Origin: Myxococcales bacterium
Lineage (GTDB): Bacteria; Myxococcota_A; Polyangia; Polyangiales; Polyangiaceae
DNA: 64,000 nucleotides
Assembly (NCBI GenBank): GCA_903642325.1
Contig: CAHJWM010000002.1
Location: 186,001-250,000 of the forward strand
Direction of reading: 5' to 3'
Notes under the pieces: generated by a model
Seen by the model: only the letters and a program-made list of their open reading frames with translations
What the model was told of the DNA's origin: nothing
Database searches by the model: none
Position numbers and translations under genes: made by a program
Part shown: one piece after another, positions 1 through 11,907 of the stretch
Numbering within the stretch: position 1 is the first letter of the stretch
How the letters are laid out: each line of letters begins with the position of its first letter

Positions 1-217
1 CGGTACCAGAGCCCGCTCCTTCCGGATCACCGATCACCAACCCTGGGCCCGAAATCCCGCTGTTGCTTCCAGTGCGGCCCGCCGTGTTGCCGGTTGCGTT
101 ACCCATATCGCCACCGGCCGCGCCGTCGCGGGTTACTTTGGAGCCGGCGCCATTCGACCCGCACGCGGCGGAGATTAACAAGCCGACCAAGATTGGGGTA
201 AGGATTCTGGCCTGCAT
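1..217 (-). CDS. Secreted lipoprotein, N-terminal part (runs off left edge)
   Basis: The reverse strand encodes an ATG-started frame that stays open to the window edge (72 codons visible). The start has a good AGGAGA ribosome site about 7 nt upstream. The product begins with a basic residue and a hydrophobic stretch ending in ISAAC, a type II (lipoprotein) signal with a slightly unusual Ser at -3. A Gly/Ser/Thr/Asn-rich low-complexity linker follows, typical of myxobacterial surface lipoproteins. The functional domain lies outside the window, so no role can be given. It is transcribed away from the IS remnant. Confidence 0.6.
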   Translation of the reverse strand, partial: MQARILTPILVGLLISAACGSNGAGSKVTRDGAAGGDMGNATGNTAGRTGSNSGISGPGLVIGDPEGAGSGT

Positions 218-466
218 AGCTATTCTCCTGACGCAAGGCTGCTGACGGTGAAAGAGAGCGAGCGGGTCGGGACGTATGTGCCACCCACATGTCATCTCGA
301 CGCGGTACGCAAGTGGACTCTATGCCAACCTACCCGCCGAGGCGCCAACGAAAAGGTAAGTAATCGCAAGGCTTGTCCTTACTCGGTTGCCATCTGACCC
401 ATTCGCTCCGAGCACCAATTTCCGCCAGCCGGGCAATCCGGCTTACAATCGATCGAATCTGTAATG

Positions 467-1158
467 TTACGTAATGTCGCCCGCGAGCACCTGATCGGGC
501 GCCGGTACGGTGAGATAGCGTTCAAGCCGATTTGGCGCGATGCGCTTCGTGTGCCTCGAGTCAGTCGTCTTTCGAAAGCGGCGGGGCGTATGACCACGGA
601 GCCCGAGGCCACGCATCACCCGCGCTACCCGCTTCTTGCTCGGCCGTGGTCCTCGCCGTCTGAGGGCGCGCCGAATGCGAGGCGCACCATAGCGGCCACG
701 GTTCACGCGAAAGACGTCCTTGACCTCGGCGGCGAGCACCGCATCGACAATGGAGCGCGCGCTCGGCTCTGCGTGCAACCACTTGTAGTAGCCGCTGCGC
801 GATGCGCGAAGAACCCGCAAGCTCGGGTCACGGTGATATTCGCCCTCTCCGCGTGAATAAGCTCGTACACGGTTACTTTACGTCCTCGCGAAGAGGGCTG
901 CAGCTTTTTTAGCGGCGAGTTCTCCGCCTGCAGATCGCGCAACTCGCGACGAAGACGCTCGACCTCTTCGCGTTCGCTCTGGCTCGCTTGTGCGCTGCTA
1001 GAACGCTCAGACGTAAAGCGCTCGCGCCAACGATGAAGCATGCTTTGGCTGACTCCCAGCTCCTTGGCGACTTCAGCGACCGTCTTCGAGCCGCGCGCCA
1101 TTACGCGGCGAACGGCGTCTTTCTCGAATGAATCTGGATTTGATTTTCTCTGCTGCAT
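467..1158 (-). pseudogene. IS3-family transposase remnant (orfA plus truncated orfB)
   Basis: From ATG 1158 (GGAG-type site upstream) the frame encodes an IS3 OrfA: a helix-turn-helix with GVSQSMLHRWRERF and then a Leu/Glu-rich zipper. An A6G slippery-like run lies near 904-910. OrfB-type sequence (VYELIHAERAN..TRAC) follows in the same frame, then continues as RVLRASRSGYYKW and a GRYGAPRIRRALRR segment only after a frame change near 820. A single lost C would explain the change. The reading stops at TAA (467-469) right after LAGDIT, where the DDE catalytic domain should begin. The catalytic core and one IS end are therefore missing and the element is dead. Confidence 0.85.
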
Positions 1159-1345
1159 TGGCGGAACTCCGACGAGAGTAATCCCTTGCGGATGTCCACC
1201 AAGACGGGGCAGGCTCACACTGTCCGATAAGGGTGGTCAGGGAACCTTGGGGGCATCGACTCTTCGAGAACTGACCGGCGGGTGGCGCTTGCGAAGCGAA
1301 ATGACCGCTTTTCGCCTAGTTAGGGGCGAGACATTTTACCTACAC

Positions 1346-1369
1346 ATACCAATATCTGCTGGTATATTG
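1346..1369. promoter_or_regulatory. Candidate operator/promoter of the AbiE pair
   Basis: Just upstream of the GTG start at 1376 are nested inverted repeats: ATACC (1346-1350) with GGTAT (1361-1365), and CAATAT (1350-1355) with ATATTG (1364-1369). The stretch is much more AT-rich than its surroundings. AbiEi-type antitoxins are known to autorepress by binding inverted repeats in their own promoter. This is inferred from position and symmetry only. Confidence 0.4.
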
Positions 1370-1375
1370 TCTCTG

Positions 1376-1978
1376 GTGACCAAGGCGACCAGCTCCCCCG
1401 AAAGCATCTTCCGCAAGCGTGGCGGAGTGCTGCGTATGTCAGAAGCGCTAGCAGCCGGGCTGAACCGCCGCAACCTTTACGCGCTCCGTGACGCGGGCAC
1501 CATCACGCAGCTCAGTCGCGGCGTGTACCGCCTCGCATCGCTGCCGGAGCTCGAGGCGCCCGATCTCTTCACCGTGGCGGCTCGCGTCCCCGACGGCGTG
1601 GTGTGTCTGATTTCCGCGCTCGCCTACCACGAGCTCACGACGCAAATTCCGCACGCCGTCGATATCGCGCTCCCTCGCGGTGCCGAGAAGCCACGCATCG
1701 AGTACCCGCCCGTGAGCTTTCATTGGTTCTCGGGCCCTGCCTTCACAAGCGGGATCGAGACGCCAACGGTCGACGGTCAAAAGCTGCGCGTGTACAGCGC
1801 CGAGAAGAGCGTCGCCGATGCGTTCAAGTACCGCAGCAAGCTCGGTCTCGATGTGGCGCTCGAGGCGCTGAGAACCTGGCGTGGGCGCCGTGGCGCAGTC
1901 GTTCAACGCCTACTCGAACAGGCGCGGGTCTGCCGGGTCGAGCGCGTGATGCGCCCCTACCTGGAGGCCGTGACGTGA
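1376..1978 (+). CDS. abiEi: AbiEi-type antitoxin / transcriptional regulator (type IV TA)
   Basis: 200-residue protein. The N-terminus has a winged-helix region (FRKRGGVLRMSEALAAGL) followed by LYALRDAGTITQLSRGVYRL, the signature of AbiEi antitoxins. The C-terminal part (SALAYHELTTQIP, VDIALPRG, AEKSVADAFKYR) matches the AbiEi effector domain. In known AbiE systems this protein represses the operon and neutralises the nucleotidyltransferase toxin without binding it. GTG 1376 is chosen because it directly precedes the first conserved residues and follows the candidate operator. Its stop overlaps the toxin start (GTGA), so the pair is translationally coupled. The family call is by motif recognition. 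Confidence 0.85.
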   Translation: MTKATSSPESIFRKRGGVLRMSEALAAGLNRRNLYALRDAGTITQLSRGVYRLASLPELEAPDLFTVAARVPDGVVCLISALAYHELTTQIPHAVDIALPRGAEKPRIEYPPVSFHWFSGPAFTSGIETPTVDGQKLRVYSAEKSVADAFKYRSKLGLDVALEALRTWRGRRGAVVQRLLEQARVCRVERVMRPYLEAVT

Positions 1979-2883
1979 CGGGCAACACAGCAGCGTCGGT
2001 GCGTGGGCGCCTGACAAATCGCGCCAAAGCCGGGCAGCGGCCGTTTCAGGAAGTGCTCCAGCATTACGCGCTCGAGCGCCTGCTTTACCGTCTGGCTCAA
2101 TCGCCACATCGCGGCCGATTCCTGCTCAAAGGCGCACTCCTGCTGAATGCGTGGCATGCACCCGTCTCGCGTCCAACACGCGATATCGATCTGCTCGGCT
2201 ACGCGGAGAACGACGTGGCAGTCATCGAAGCCATGTTTCGCGAGGTCTGCGAGCTGTCCGTAGTCGACGATGGTCTGCGCTTCGACGCCTCGACGCTCGT
2301 CGGAAACCGTATCAAAGAAGACGCCGACTACCAAGGAGTTAGGCTGACGTTCGTCGCCTTCCTGGAAAAGGCTCGCGTCCCGATGCAGATCGATATCAGC
2401 TTTGGCGACGTCGTGAACCCCGGCGCCGAAGAGCGAGACTACCCAACGCTGCTCGACTTTCCCGCGCCACACCTACGCATGTACCCGCGCGAGACGGTCA
2501 TCGCCGAAAAGTTCGAAGCGATGGTGAACCTCGGAACGCTCAACACGCGTATGAAGGACTTTTTCGACATTTGGCTGCTCGCTAGCCAGTACGATTTCAC
2601 GGGCCCAGCGCTTGCCGATGCGATGGCGAAGACCTTCGAGTACAGAGGCACGAAGCTCGATGCCAACCCGATCGCCCTAACGCCAATCTTCACGGCGGCC
2701 GAGGGCACGCAGAAGCAATGGGCCGCGTTCGTGAAGCGCTCGCAGCTCGACAACGCGCCCAAAACACTGGATGAGGCATGCGAGTCGTTACGCCGCTTCC
2801 TGCTGCCATTGGCATCGGCGACCCTTGCAGCGCAGACCTTCACTGCGAGCTGGGCCGCGCCTGGTCCTTGGCAGGAAGTCTAG
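1975..2883 (+). CDS. abiEii: AbiEii-type nucleotidyltransferase toxin
   Basis: 302-residue protein of the AbiEii/AbiGii nucleotidyltransferase superfamily. It carries the KGALLLNAW motif (about residues 52-60), the RPTRDIDLLG catalytic motif with its Asp pair (66-74), a PMQIDISFGD strand with the third acidic position, and ETVIAEKFEAMVNLG plus RMKDFFDIW further on. Start GTG 1975 overlaps the antitoxin stop by 4 nt and has GGAGG at 1963-1967. AbiE toxins are known GTP-binding nucleotidyltransferases, some of which modify tRNA acceptor stems and cause abortive phage infection. All motifs are intact, so it is probably functional. It sits between an IS remnant and an integrase remnant, suggesting it is island cargo. 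Confidence 0.85.
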   Translation: MTGNTAASVRGRLTNRAKAGQRPFQEVLQHYALERLLYRLAQSPHRGRFLLKGALLLNAWHAPVSRPTRDIDLLGYAENDVAVIEAMFREVCELSVVDDGLRFDASTLVGNRIKEDADYQGVRLTFVAFLEKARVPMQIDISFGDVVNPGAEERDYPTLLDFPAPHLRMYPRETVIAEKFEAMVNLGTLNTRMKDFFDIWLLASQYDFTGPALADAMAKTFEYRGTKLDANPIALTPIFTAAEGTQKQWAAFVKRSQLDNAPKTLDEACESLRRFLLPLASATLAAQTFTASWAAPGPWQEV

Positions 2884-2963
2884 AAGTAGCGATTCAGCTA
2901 CCGCGTTGACCACGACAGCGCCCAGCCGCCGGTTTTCTTGAAACCAAATTGCGGTTCATGTAG

Positions 2964-3380
2964 GGCTGGGCCGAGTTCTATGGCCGGCCGCCCCGTCCGG
3001 AAGATCCAGTCATCCCCAACTTCTTCAAGAAGGGGCACCACACCGAGAAGTCGGTTTACCACCGGTCACGGGACGCCTTTACCGAGGCCAACCTGGCCTG
3101 GAAGGCCCACCATGCCTGCCGCCATGCCTTCATGACCACGACCCGAAGGCGCGGCGCCATCGAGCTCTATATCGAGCGCATCACCCACAACGCGAGCGGG
3201 AGCATGGTCGACCACTACACGCACACGGAGTGGGACCCGCTCTGCGACGTCGTGATGAGATTGCCCTGGAAGCGTCTTCCAGCAGCAATCCTGCCCATTG
3301 CGGTGGGCGCTGATCGTGATGTGCTAAAACGCGGAAGCACGACCAGTTGGCGACGCGTTTGGCGACACAAAACCTTTTAG
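2964..3380 (+). pseudogene. Tyrosine recombinase (integrase), C-terminal fragment
   Basis: The frame opens after a TAG at 2961-2963 with no start or N-terminal domain. It encodes the catalytic C-terminus of a phage-type integrase: NFFKKGHHTEKSVYHR, then HACRHAF (the HxxR box), a helix, and THNASGSMVDHYTH carrying the box-III His and the nucleophilic Tyr. The tail after about residue 110 looks unrelated to integrases. The missing Arg-I region and N-terminal domains make it a pseudogene. It points at the 3' end of tRNA-Gly, the classic attachment position, which supports a decayed island. Confidence 0.75.
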
Positions 3381-3399
3381 AGCCAAATTTGGCTCTAAA
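3376..3399. repeat. 24-bp perfect palindrome between integrase remnant and tRNA-Gly
   Basis: Both arms read TTTAGAGCCAAA with no mismatch and no spacer. It overlaps the TAG stop (3378-3380) of the integrase fragment and begins 5 nt beyond the tRNA 3' end. It could act as a terminator for the tRNA transcript (in that direction it is followed by AAGG and then TTTTG), or be a recombinase or regulator site at the island edge. No function is shown. Confidence 0.7.
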
Positions 3400-3403
3400 G
3401 CGG

Positions 3404-3476
<73 letters not shown>

Positions 3477-3488
3477 GTGAGGGCGGGA

Positions 3489-3517
3489 CATGTACTTTCG
3501 CCGGCTAGGACTGTCAA
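3489..3517 (-). promoter_or_regulatory. Sigma-70 type promoter of tRNA-Gly
   Basis: On the reverse strand a perfect -35 box TTGACA (3517-3512) is followed by a 17-nt spacer and a weaker -10 box TACATG (3494-3489). This places the transcription start about 6-8 nt before the mature tRNA 5' end. Confidence 0.65.
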
Positions 3518-3602
3518 GAAAAACGACGCGCGGCGCGGCATTTTCGGGGGGAAATCGCGCCCAAAGCGACCGGTGGTGCCCTTGGCTAGGCGCGGACGGC
3601 GC

Positions 3603-5771
<2,169 letters not shown>

Positions 5772-5896
5772 GGCGGTTGTCCTATAGGTGACGTGGCAGG
5801 AATGCCGTAACTCAACGTAACACCGCCTTCACACGCTCGCAAAGCTCCTCAGCGGAGCGTAAATCTCTGCGCATCGCCGGTCAGGTCGGCCCACAC

Positions 5897-5910
5897 CCCA
5901 CCCGGGTGGG
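5897..5910. repeat. 14-bp GC-rich palindrome between rsh and trmFO
   Basis: CCCACCC (5897-5903) is followed directly by GGGTGGG (5904-5910), a perfect palindrome in the 159-bp gap between the trmFO stop and the rsh start. There is no T-tract, so it is at best a weak terminator of the dprA-topA-trmFO operon or a protein-binding site. Confidence 0.35.
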
Positions 5911-5930
5911 TGAAACGGCTGTGTCCGGGA

Positions 5931-7289
5931 CTAAGACCCGATGCTGACGGCCGGATCGCGCGCGGCGCGAGCCGACAGCCAAAGCGACAAATCGGTCAGC
6001 GCTCGCTCCGCCATGGCCTCGTACCTCTCGCGCTTCTTCAAGCGGACGCCCTCCCATGGCGCGATGTGCGAAAAGGTAATGTTGGACGGCTGGTAGTCTT
6101 TCTCGTTTCGCTTCAGGTGGGTGAGCAAGCCGCCCAGGGCCGTCGTTATTGGCGGCGCTACGGGCTCCCTACCCTGCAATCGGTCGGCCACGAACAAGGC
6201 GCATAGGAGCCCGCCGGCGGCGCCCTCTACGTAGCCCTCGGTGCCGGCAATCTGACCGGCGAAGTACAGCCCGGGCTCGCTTGCCAACTGCATCGTGCCG
6301 TCAAGCAGCTTGGGCGCGTTCAAAAACGTGTTCCGATGCACCGCGCCATAACGATAAAATTCCGCCTGGGCAAGCCCGGGGATCATGCGAAACACGCGGT
6401 CTTGCTCAGGCCAAGCCATCTTGGTTTGGAAGCCGACCAGGTTGTAGGCGGTGCCGGCTTCGTCCTCTTTACGGAGCTGCACCACCGCGTGCGGCCAGCG
6501 CCCGGTCTTGGGATCGGTCAGGCCAACCGGCTTCATCGGCCCGAAGGCGAGCGTGCGCTCGCCGCGCTCGGCCATGACCTCGATCGGCAAGCAGCCTTCG
6601 AAGTAACGCACCTCTTCGAACGGCTGCGGTTCGACTTTGCGCGCCGCGCGCACCTCGCGCACGAACGCACCATACTCCGCTTCGGTGAGCGGGCAATTGA
6701 CGTACGCGCTGCGGTCCTCCTCGCTGTCACCTTTTTCCCAGCGTGAAGCGTGAAAGACCAGATCCCAGTCGATCGACTCGGCGCTCACGATGGGGCTTAT
6801 CGCGTCGTAATACGCGAGCGCCGTACGGCCGACGCGCTGGGCAATGTCGGCGGCCAATGCGTCGCCGGTGAGCGGCCCGGTCGCGACGATCAGCGGCCGC
6901 GCCTCGGGCAGGCGCTCCACCGCGGCGCATTCGATGTCAATCAGTGGGCTTGCGCGCAGCCGCGCCGTGACCTCCGCGGAAAAGCGCTCGCGGTCCACCG
7001 CTAACGCGCCGCCCGCGGGCACCGTCGTCAAGTCCGCGGCCCTCATCACGTGCGACCCCAGGCGGCGCATCTCCTCCTTGAGCAGCCCGACCGCGTTCGC
7101 GAGCGAGGCGCCGCGGAACGAGTTCGAGCACACGAGCTCACAGAAATTCTCGCTGACCTGCGCCGGCGTCTTGGCGCGCGGCTTTTGCTCCAACAAACGC
7201 ACGCGAATGCCGCGCTCCGCCAAGCTCAGCGCCGCTTCCGATCCGGCCAAGCCGGCTCCGACGATGGTGACCTCTGCGCTTCCCGTCAC
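5931..7289 (-). CDS. trmFO: Methylenetetrahydrofolate-tRNA-(uracil-54-C5)-methyltransferase TrmFO
   Basis: 452 residues. It makes ribothymidine-54 in the tRNA T-loop using methylene-THF and FADH2. The N-terminal Rossmann FAD motif ([15 protein letters not shown]) is followed by the TrmFO-specific [11 protein letters not shown] segment, [22 protein letters not shown], and later [28 protein letters not shown] and [16 protein letters not shown]. Start GTG 7289 is preferred because it directly precedes the FAD motif and overlaps the topA stop as GTGA. A longer frame upstream only overlaps topA. It is the third gene of the conserved dprA-topA-trmFO (smf-topA-gid) cluster. Confidence 0.95.
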   Translation of the reverse strand: MTGSAEVTIVGAGLAGSEAALSLAERGIRVRLLEQKPRAKTPAQVSENFCELVCSNSFRGASLANAVGLLKEEMRRLGSHVMRAADLTTVPAGGALAVDRERFSAEVTARLRASPLIDIECAAVERLPEARPLIVATGPLTGDALAADIAQRVGRTALAYYDAISPIVSAESIDWDLVFHASRWEKGDSEEDRSAYVNCPLTEAEYGAFVREVRAARKVEPQPFEEVRYFEGCLPIEVMAERGERTLAFGPMKPVGLTDPKTGRWPHAVVQLRKEDEAGTAYNLVGFQTKMAWPEQDRVFRMIPGLAQAEFYRYGAVHRNTFLNAPKLLDGTMQLASEPGLYFAGQIAGTEGYVEGAAGGLLCALFVADRLQGREPVAPPITTALGGLLTHLKRNEKDYQPSNITFSHIAPWEGVRLKKRERYEAMAERALTDLSLWLSARAARDPAVSIGS

Positions 7290-9748
7290 GGTGAGACCGA
7301 CGCCGGGCCGCCACGACGTTTGCCCCCGGGCTTTACCGGTTCCTCGGGCGGCGGCACGCTGGTCGCGGCTTCCGCTGCCGCGAGCTCTTCCGGCCCGGGC
7401 TCGTCGATCGGCCGCGCGTAATCGCACTCCTTCGGACCCTTGCCGCACATCAGGCGGGGGTTCTTCGCGCCCCCGCCGATCACCAGGAATGGATAGCTAC
7501 ACTGCGGGCAGGGCTCATTGACCGGCTTCTGCCAGACCTTGAAGTCGCACTTGGGGTAGTTCGCGCAACCGTAGAACGGACGTGAGCCCTTTTTCTTGGA
7601 GCGAATCTCGATGATGTCCCCCGCGCATTTCGGGCACGGCATGCCGAGAGGCACGGGCTTGGCGTTCTTGCATTCCGGATAGCCGCTGCAGGACAGAAAC
7701 TCGCCGTAGCGCCCGGTCTTGATCACCATCGGCTTCTCGCACTTGTCGCAGAGGTAGTCGGTCATGCGGTCGACCGCGGGCTCGCCATTTTCCTTGGACA
7801 AATCCCGAGTGAACTTGCACTTCGGGTAGGTCTCGCAGCTCAGGAAGAAGCCGTTTTTGCCCCAACGCTTCAAGAGGGGCGCGCCGCAATCATCACACTT
7901 GTATTCGGTCGGCTCGGGCTCCGGCGCCCAGCGCTTGTTCTTCTTCGCGACATCCAGCACTTCGCGAAAGCTGCCGTAGAAGCGATCGAGGAGCTTCACT
8001 CGGTCCAAACGGCCCGCCTGCACCTCGTCCAAATCTTCTTCCATCTTGGCCGTGAAGCTCGGCTCCATGAAGTCGAGGTGAGTGGAGACCAGCCCGTCCG
8101 TCACTCGTTTGCCCAAATCGGAGGCCTTCATTTGGCCGCCGGGCAACTTCTCCACGTAGTCGCGCGCCTGCACCTTACTGATGATCTCGGCGTAAGTACT
8201 TGGACGACCGATGCCACGCTTTTCCAGCTCGCGCACCAACGAGCCTTCGTTGAACCGAGCTGGCGGTTGGGTGAACTTCTGTTCGGCGAGCACACCCGGC
8301 GGCGTCACCAAGCCGAGCGCTTCACCTTCGGTCAGCTCGGGCAATAACCCTTCTTCGTCATCGGCGGCGGCGGCGCGCTCGGCGGCCGCGGTCTGGGCGG
8401 CTTCGGCGCGCGCGTCTTCTTCGCCCGCGAACTCCTTGGGCGCTTCTTCGGCGCCCTTGGTGGTGTACTGCTCGAGCCAGCCGGAAAACTTGAGCACCTT
8501 GCCGCTCGCCCGAAGCATGAACGACTCGTGTGCGGAGCCTGCGCGCGCCGGCACCGCCTCGATATCGACGCCGGTCTGGTCGTATACCGCCTGCGACATT
8601 TGCGACGCCACGAAGCGATCCCAGATCAGCTTGTACAGCTTGAACTGCTCGTCGCTCAGATGCTTTTGCACGGACTCGGGTGTGTATTCGAGCGACGTCG
8701 GACGGATGGCTTCGTGCGCCTCTTGCGCGTCCTTACGTGATTTGAACACGTTCTCTTTGGCCGGCAAGTGCTTCTCGCCGAAGGTCGTCTTGATGTACTC
8801 ACGCAGATCCAAAATCGCATCCGGGCTGACGCGTACGGAGTCAGTACGCATGTAAGTGATGAGGCCGACGAGCCCGCCGTCCTTTTTCAAGTCGATGCCC
8901 TCGTACAAGCGCTGGGCGATGCTCATCGTGCGTTTGGTGGGAAAGCGCAGATGGCTCGTGGCGTCTTGCTGCAACTTGCTAGTGGTATAAGGAGCGGGGG
9001 CGTTGCGCTTTTGCTCGCGCTTGCTGACGCCCTTGACCTTGAATTTGGCGCTGTCCAAGTCGGCTTTGACCGCCGCCGCCTGCCCACCGTTCGTGACCTC
9101 GATCTTCTCCCCGTCCGCCTTCACCAGCCGACAATGAAAGGACTGCTTGGCCTTGCCGCTCAGCGTGGCCCCGACGTTCCAATATTCCTCGGGCACGAAA
9201 GCTTCTATCTCTCGCTCACGTTCCACGATCAGGCGCAGCGCCACCGACTGGACACGGCCGGCGCTCAGCCCGAAGGCGAGCTTCGACCAGACCAGCGCCG
9301 ACACGTCGTAGCCGACGATGCGGTCCAGCACGCGCCTGCAACGCTGAGCGTTGTACAGGTTCTCGTCCAAGTCGCGCGGTGAGTCGATGCCGCGCTGGAC
9401 GCCTTTCTTCGTGATCTCCTCGAACTCGACCCGGCGTACCTCGAGCTTGGGTCGCGCCAGCTCTTGCGCGATGTGGAACGCGATTGCTTCCCCTTCGCGG
9501 TCAGGGTCGGTGGCGAGCAGGAGAACGGAGGCCTTTTTTGATTCGGCCTTCAGCTCGGCCAGAACTTTGGCCTTGGTCTCGATGACCTCGTAGGTCTCCT
9601 CGAACCCGTTTGCCACGTCGATGCCCATCTTTTTGGGCAGATCCTTCACGTGGCCCTTGCTGGCAACGACCTCGTAGCCGGCGCCCAAGTACTTCTTGAT
9701 GGTCTTGGCTTTGGCTGGGGATTCGACGATTACGAGAGTCTTCGCCAT
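7286..9748 (-). CDS. topA: DNA topoisomerase I (type IA)
   Basis: 820 residues. It relaxes negative supercoils through a 5'-phosphotyrosine intermediate. The TOPRIM domain starts at [17 protein letters not shown] with the acidic [10 protein letters not shown] triad (81-90). [16 protein letters not shown] follows, and the active-site Tyr is Tyr299 in LITYMRTDS. The C-terminal third has four Cys-rich topoisomerase zinc fingers (first pair at [10 protein letters not shown]; later [27 protein letters not shown]) interrupted by an acidic Ala/Glu insert. ATG 9748 is chosen over an upstream in-frame ATG at 9805 because it starts the conserved TOPRIM strand. It is coupled to trmFO by a 4-nt overlap. 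Confidence 0.97.
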   Translation of the reverse strand: MAKTLVIVESPAKAKTIKKYLGAGYEVVASKGHVKDLPKKMGIDVANGFEETYEVIETKAKVLAELKAESKKASVLLLATDPDREGEAIAFHIAQELARPKLEVRRVEFEEITKKGVQRGIDSPRDLDENLYNAQRCRRVLDRIVGYDVSALVWSKLAFGLSAGRVQSVALRLIVEREREIEAFVPEEYWNVGATLSGKAKQSFHCRLVKADGEKIEVTNGGQAAAVKADLDSAKFKVKGVSKREQKRNAPAPYTTSKLQQDATSHLRFPTKRTMSIAQRLYEGIDLKKDGGLVGLITYMRTDSVRVSPDAILDLREYIKTTFGEKHLPAKENVFKSRKDAQEAHEAIRPTSLEYTPESVQKHLSDEQFKLYKLIWDRFVASQMSQAVYDQTGVDIEAVPARAGSAHESFMLRASGKVLKFSGWLEQYTTKGAEEAPKEFAGEEDARAEAAQTAAAERAAAADDEEGLLPELTEGEALGLVTPPGVLAEQKFTQPPARFNEGSLVRELEKRGIGRPSTYAEIISKVQARDYVEKLPGGQMKASDLGKRVTDGLVSTHLDFMEPSFTAKMEEDLDEVQAGRLDRVKLLDRFYGSFREVLDVAKKNKRWAPEPEPTEYKCDDCGAPLLKRWGKNGFFLSCETYPKCKFTRDLSKENGEPAVDRMTDYLCDKCEKPMVIKTGRYGEFLSCSGYPECKNAKPVPLGMPCPKCAGDIIEIRSKKKGSRPFYGCANYPKCDFKVWQKPVNEPCPQCSYPFLVIGGGAKNPRLMCGKGPKECDYARPIDEPGPEELAAAEAATSVPPPEEPVKPGGKRRGGPASVSP

Positions 9749-9839
9749 GGTGGGTTCAATGTCCCTTTCGATACCCTGAGTGCGAATGCCTGGCCGCCGG
9801 CGCAAGCCCCAACGACCGGGACTGCACTAAAAACCATAG

Positions 9840-10760
9840 TCAAATCGGACTGTTATCGATTTGCAATCGCCCGAGGGGGTCGGTAACTAAGACTCCTTCC
9901 AGGCGCAGCGTCAAGACCAGTTCTGAAACACGGCCGGCCGGCAGCCTCGTCGCGAGTCCAATCTCGTCGCTCGACGACGCTCCGGACCGCACCGCGGCGA
10001 TGACCGACGCGCGGGCTCCCTCGGGGCTCGATGTTTCGGGAAAAGCTAGGATTTGTTGGGGGTAGCCCCCGCTGGGCGGGCGCGGCTCGTGAGCCGCTAC
10101 CGCATGTAGGTTCTGAGCGGCCAACGCTTTCAACAAATCTTTTGTCCCTGCAAGCGCCCGCGCGCCGAGTCGCAGCTCGGCCAGGCAGCCGTGACCCTTG
10201 GCATGCCAGGGTGGCACAGCGACGACGAACAGCGGACGACCGAGCTTGCGCGCGTGCGCCGCGGCATTGCGTGCGCCGCTGCGGATCGGTGCCTCGACGA
10301 CCACGACCACGTGCGCCAGCGCGACCAAGCACGCGTTCCGGGCAAAGAACACGGCTTGGGTCGCCGGGACGTCCGCCTCTACCAAGGACAAGTACGCGCC
10401 ACCGTTCTGGACCACGCGCGCAAAGAGCTCGGCGTTTTTTTCCGGAAAGGGCCGGTCGAAGCCCGCCGGCGCGACGACGACGGTCGCCCCCGCGCCCTCC
10501 AGGGCGCCCTGATGGGCTTCGGTATCGATGCCCTGGGCTCCGCCGGACAGCACGGCGACGCCCGCCTCGGCGAGCTCCTTGGCCAAGCTCCTGGCGTAGT
10601 CGGCGAACTGCGGTGTCGGATGGCGCGTGCCGACGATTGCAACAGCTGGCCCGCGCGGCAACTCACCGCGCAGGAACAGGCGCTCGGGCGGCGCATCTAA
10701 ATCGGCAAGGCGACCGGGCAGGCTGCCTCCATTCAGGCAGCGTTCCGCACTGAAGCCCAT
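9840..10760 (-). CDS. dprA: DNA-processing protein DprA (Smf)
   Basis: 306 residues. It loads RecA on incoming single-stranded DNA during natural transformation. The Rossmann-like DprA core shows VAIVGTRHPT, the SGGAQGIDTEAHQGAL motif, FARNACLVAL and VVVVEAPIRSGARNAAAHA. The C-terminal ~60 residues form a winged-helix (SSSDEIGLATRLPAGRVSELVLTLRLEG, split in places) as in many DprA proteins. The N-terminal SAM-like region of long DprA proteins is short here. It is first in the dprA-topA-trmFO order, with 91 bp before topA. Confidence 0.93.
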   Translation of the reverse strand: MGFSAERCLNGGSLPGRLADLDAPPERLFLRGELPRGPAVAIVGTRHPTPQFADYARSLAKELAEAGVAVLSGGAQGIDTEAHQGALEGAGATVVVAPAGFDRPFPEKNAELFARVVQNGGAYLSLVEADVPATQAVFFARNACLVALAHVVVVVEAPIRSGARNAAAHARKLGRPLFVVAVPPWHAKGHGCLAELRLGARALAGTKDLLKALAAQNLHAVAAHEPRPPSGGYPQQILAFPETSSPEGARASVIAAVRSGASSSDEIGLATRLPAGRVSELVLTLRLEGVLVTDPLGRLQIDNSPI

Positions 10761-10950
10761 TGCCCAGTTTCGGCTCTGCCACGGCGAGAGTTGCGAAGTT
10801 AGCTCTTCGCGAGCTCGGAGCGCTGCACCGCCCCTCGCGCTGGGTTCGTTTTCACGACGTCGGCGCCCTATGTAAGGAGAGCGGCCCGTACATGTAACAT
10901 GCGTTCAGGAAACTGCGCGGCGGCGGGCGAACCCCGTGGTAACACGACGC

Positions 10951-11907
10951 ATGCGCTTCGTGGTGGCTAGCCATGGCCATTGTTTCGATGGCCTGTCGAG
11001 CGCCGTGCTCTTCACACGGCTGATGCAGGAACGCGGGCTCGGTCAGGCTCAGTTCGAGTACCGGGCCTGCGGCTACGGCATGAACCAGCAACAAGCCGAG
11101 GAAAAGCTCCTAGTCGGAGATGAAAATGCAATCCTAGATTACCGGTTCAGCGGCTCGAATAAGCTCACTTGGTACTTCGATCATCATCGCACGGCATTTT
11201 CGTCGCCGTCCGACCGGGCCCTATTCGACGCCGCGCAGAACCCGCAGTTCTTTTTCGATGCGGCCTATAGCTCGTGCACCAAGCTGATTGCCGACACCGC
11301 ACAGAAGCAATATGGCTTTTCGGATCCGAAGCTCGACCCCTTGGTGCGATTCGCGGACATCGTCGACGCGGCCCGCTTTCAGAGCCCAGAGCAAGCCATC
11401 GACCGCAATGACCCGCTGATGCGCTTGGTGAGCGTGGTCGAGCATTACGGCGACGACGCTTTTTACGCCACGTTCGTACCAGAGTTGCTGCAAAAATCGC
11501 TCACCGAGCTAGCCACGTCCAACCTCGTGAGCGACCGTTACAAGCCGCTCGGGAAAAAGCACGAGCGTTTCGTCGAGCGCGTGCGCGAAAAGAGTGAGGT
11601 CCAGGGCCGCGTGGTATTCGTGGATCTGACCGAGAGCGTGCTGGAGAGCGTCGGCAAGTTCGTAACCTACGCCCTTTATCCGAAGTCCGTCTATTCGGTG
11701 CTGGTGGGCGTGCTCAAGGGCGGGCCGAAGATCTCGGTCGGCTATAACCCTTGGTCCGGGCAAGCGCTAGACGCGGACATTAGCGCGATCTGCGCTCGTT
11801 ATGGCGGCGGCGGCCATCCCGTCGTCGGGGGCATTTCGTTCGCCGCGAACGAGGTCGAGCGCGCGCGCTTGGTCGCTCGCGAGATCGCGAAAGAGCTTGC
11901 CGGCTGA
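10951..11907 (+). CDS. DHH-family phosphoesterase
   Basis: About 318 residues. The N-terminus reads FVVASHGHCFDGLSSAVLF, the first metal-binding motif of DHH phosphoesterases. The namesake DHH motif is in WYFDHHRTAF, and a C-terminal DHHA1-like glycine-rich segment reads ARYGGGGHPVVGGISF. DHH proteins include RecJ, NrnA oligoribonucleases and cyclic-dinucleotide phosphodiesterases. This one lacks extra sensory domains, so an NrnA-like or small-molecule phosphatase role is only a guess. ATG 10951 is used, with GTG 10936 as a possible alternative. It is divergent from dprA, and its end overlaps the GDPD gene. Confidence 0.8.
   Translation: MRFVVASHGHCFDGLSSAVLFTRLMQERGLGQAQFEYRACGYGMNQQQAEEKLLVGDENAILDYRFSGSNKLTWYFDHHRTAFSSPSDRALFDAAQNPQFFFDAAYSSCTKLIADTAQKQYGFSDPKLDPLVRFADIVDAARFQSPEQAIDRNDPLMRLVSVVEHYGDDAFYATFVPELLQKSLTELATSNLVSDRYKPLGKKHERFVERVREKSEVQGRVVFVDLTESVLESVGKFVTYALYPKSVYSVLVGVLKGGPKISVGYNPWSGQALDADISAICARYGGGGHPVVGGISFAANEVERARLVAREIAKELAG

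Noticed and set aside
379-612. Continuation of the IS3 transposase past position 467 in another frame
   Set aside because: The translated sequence has no DDE-domain motifs, so the catalytic part appears deleted rather than frameshifted.
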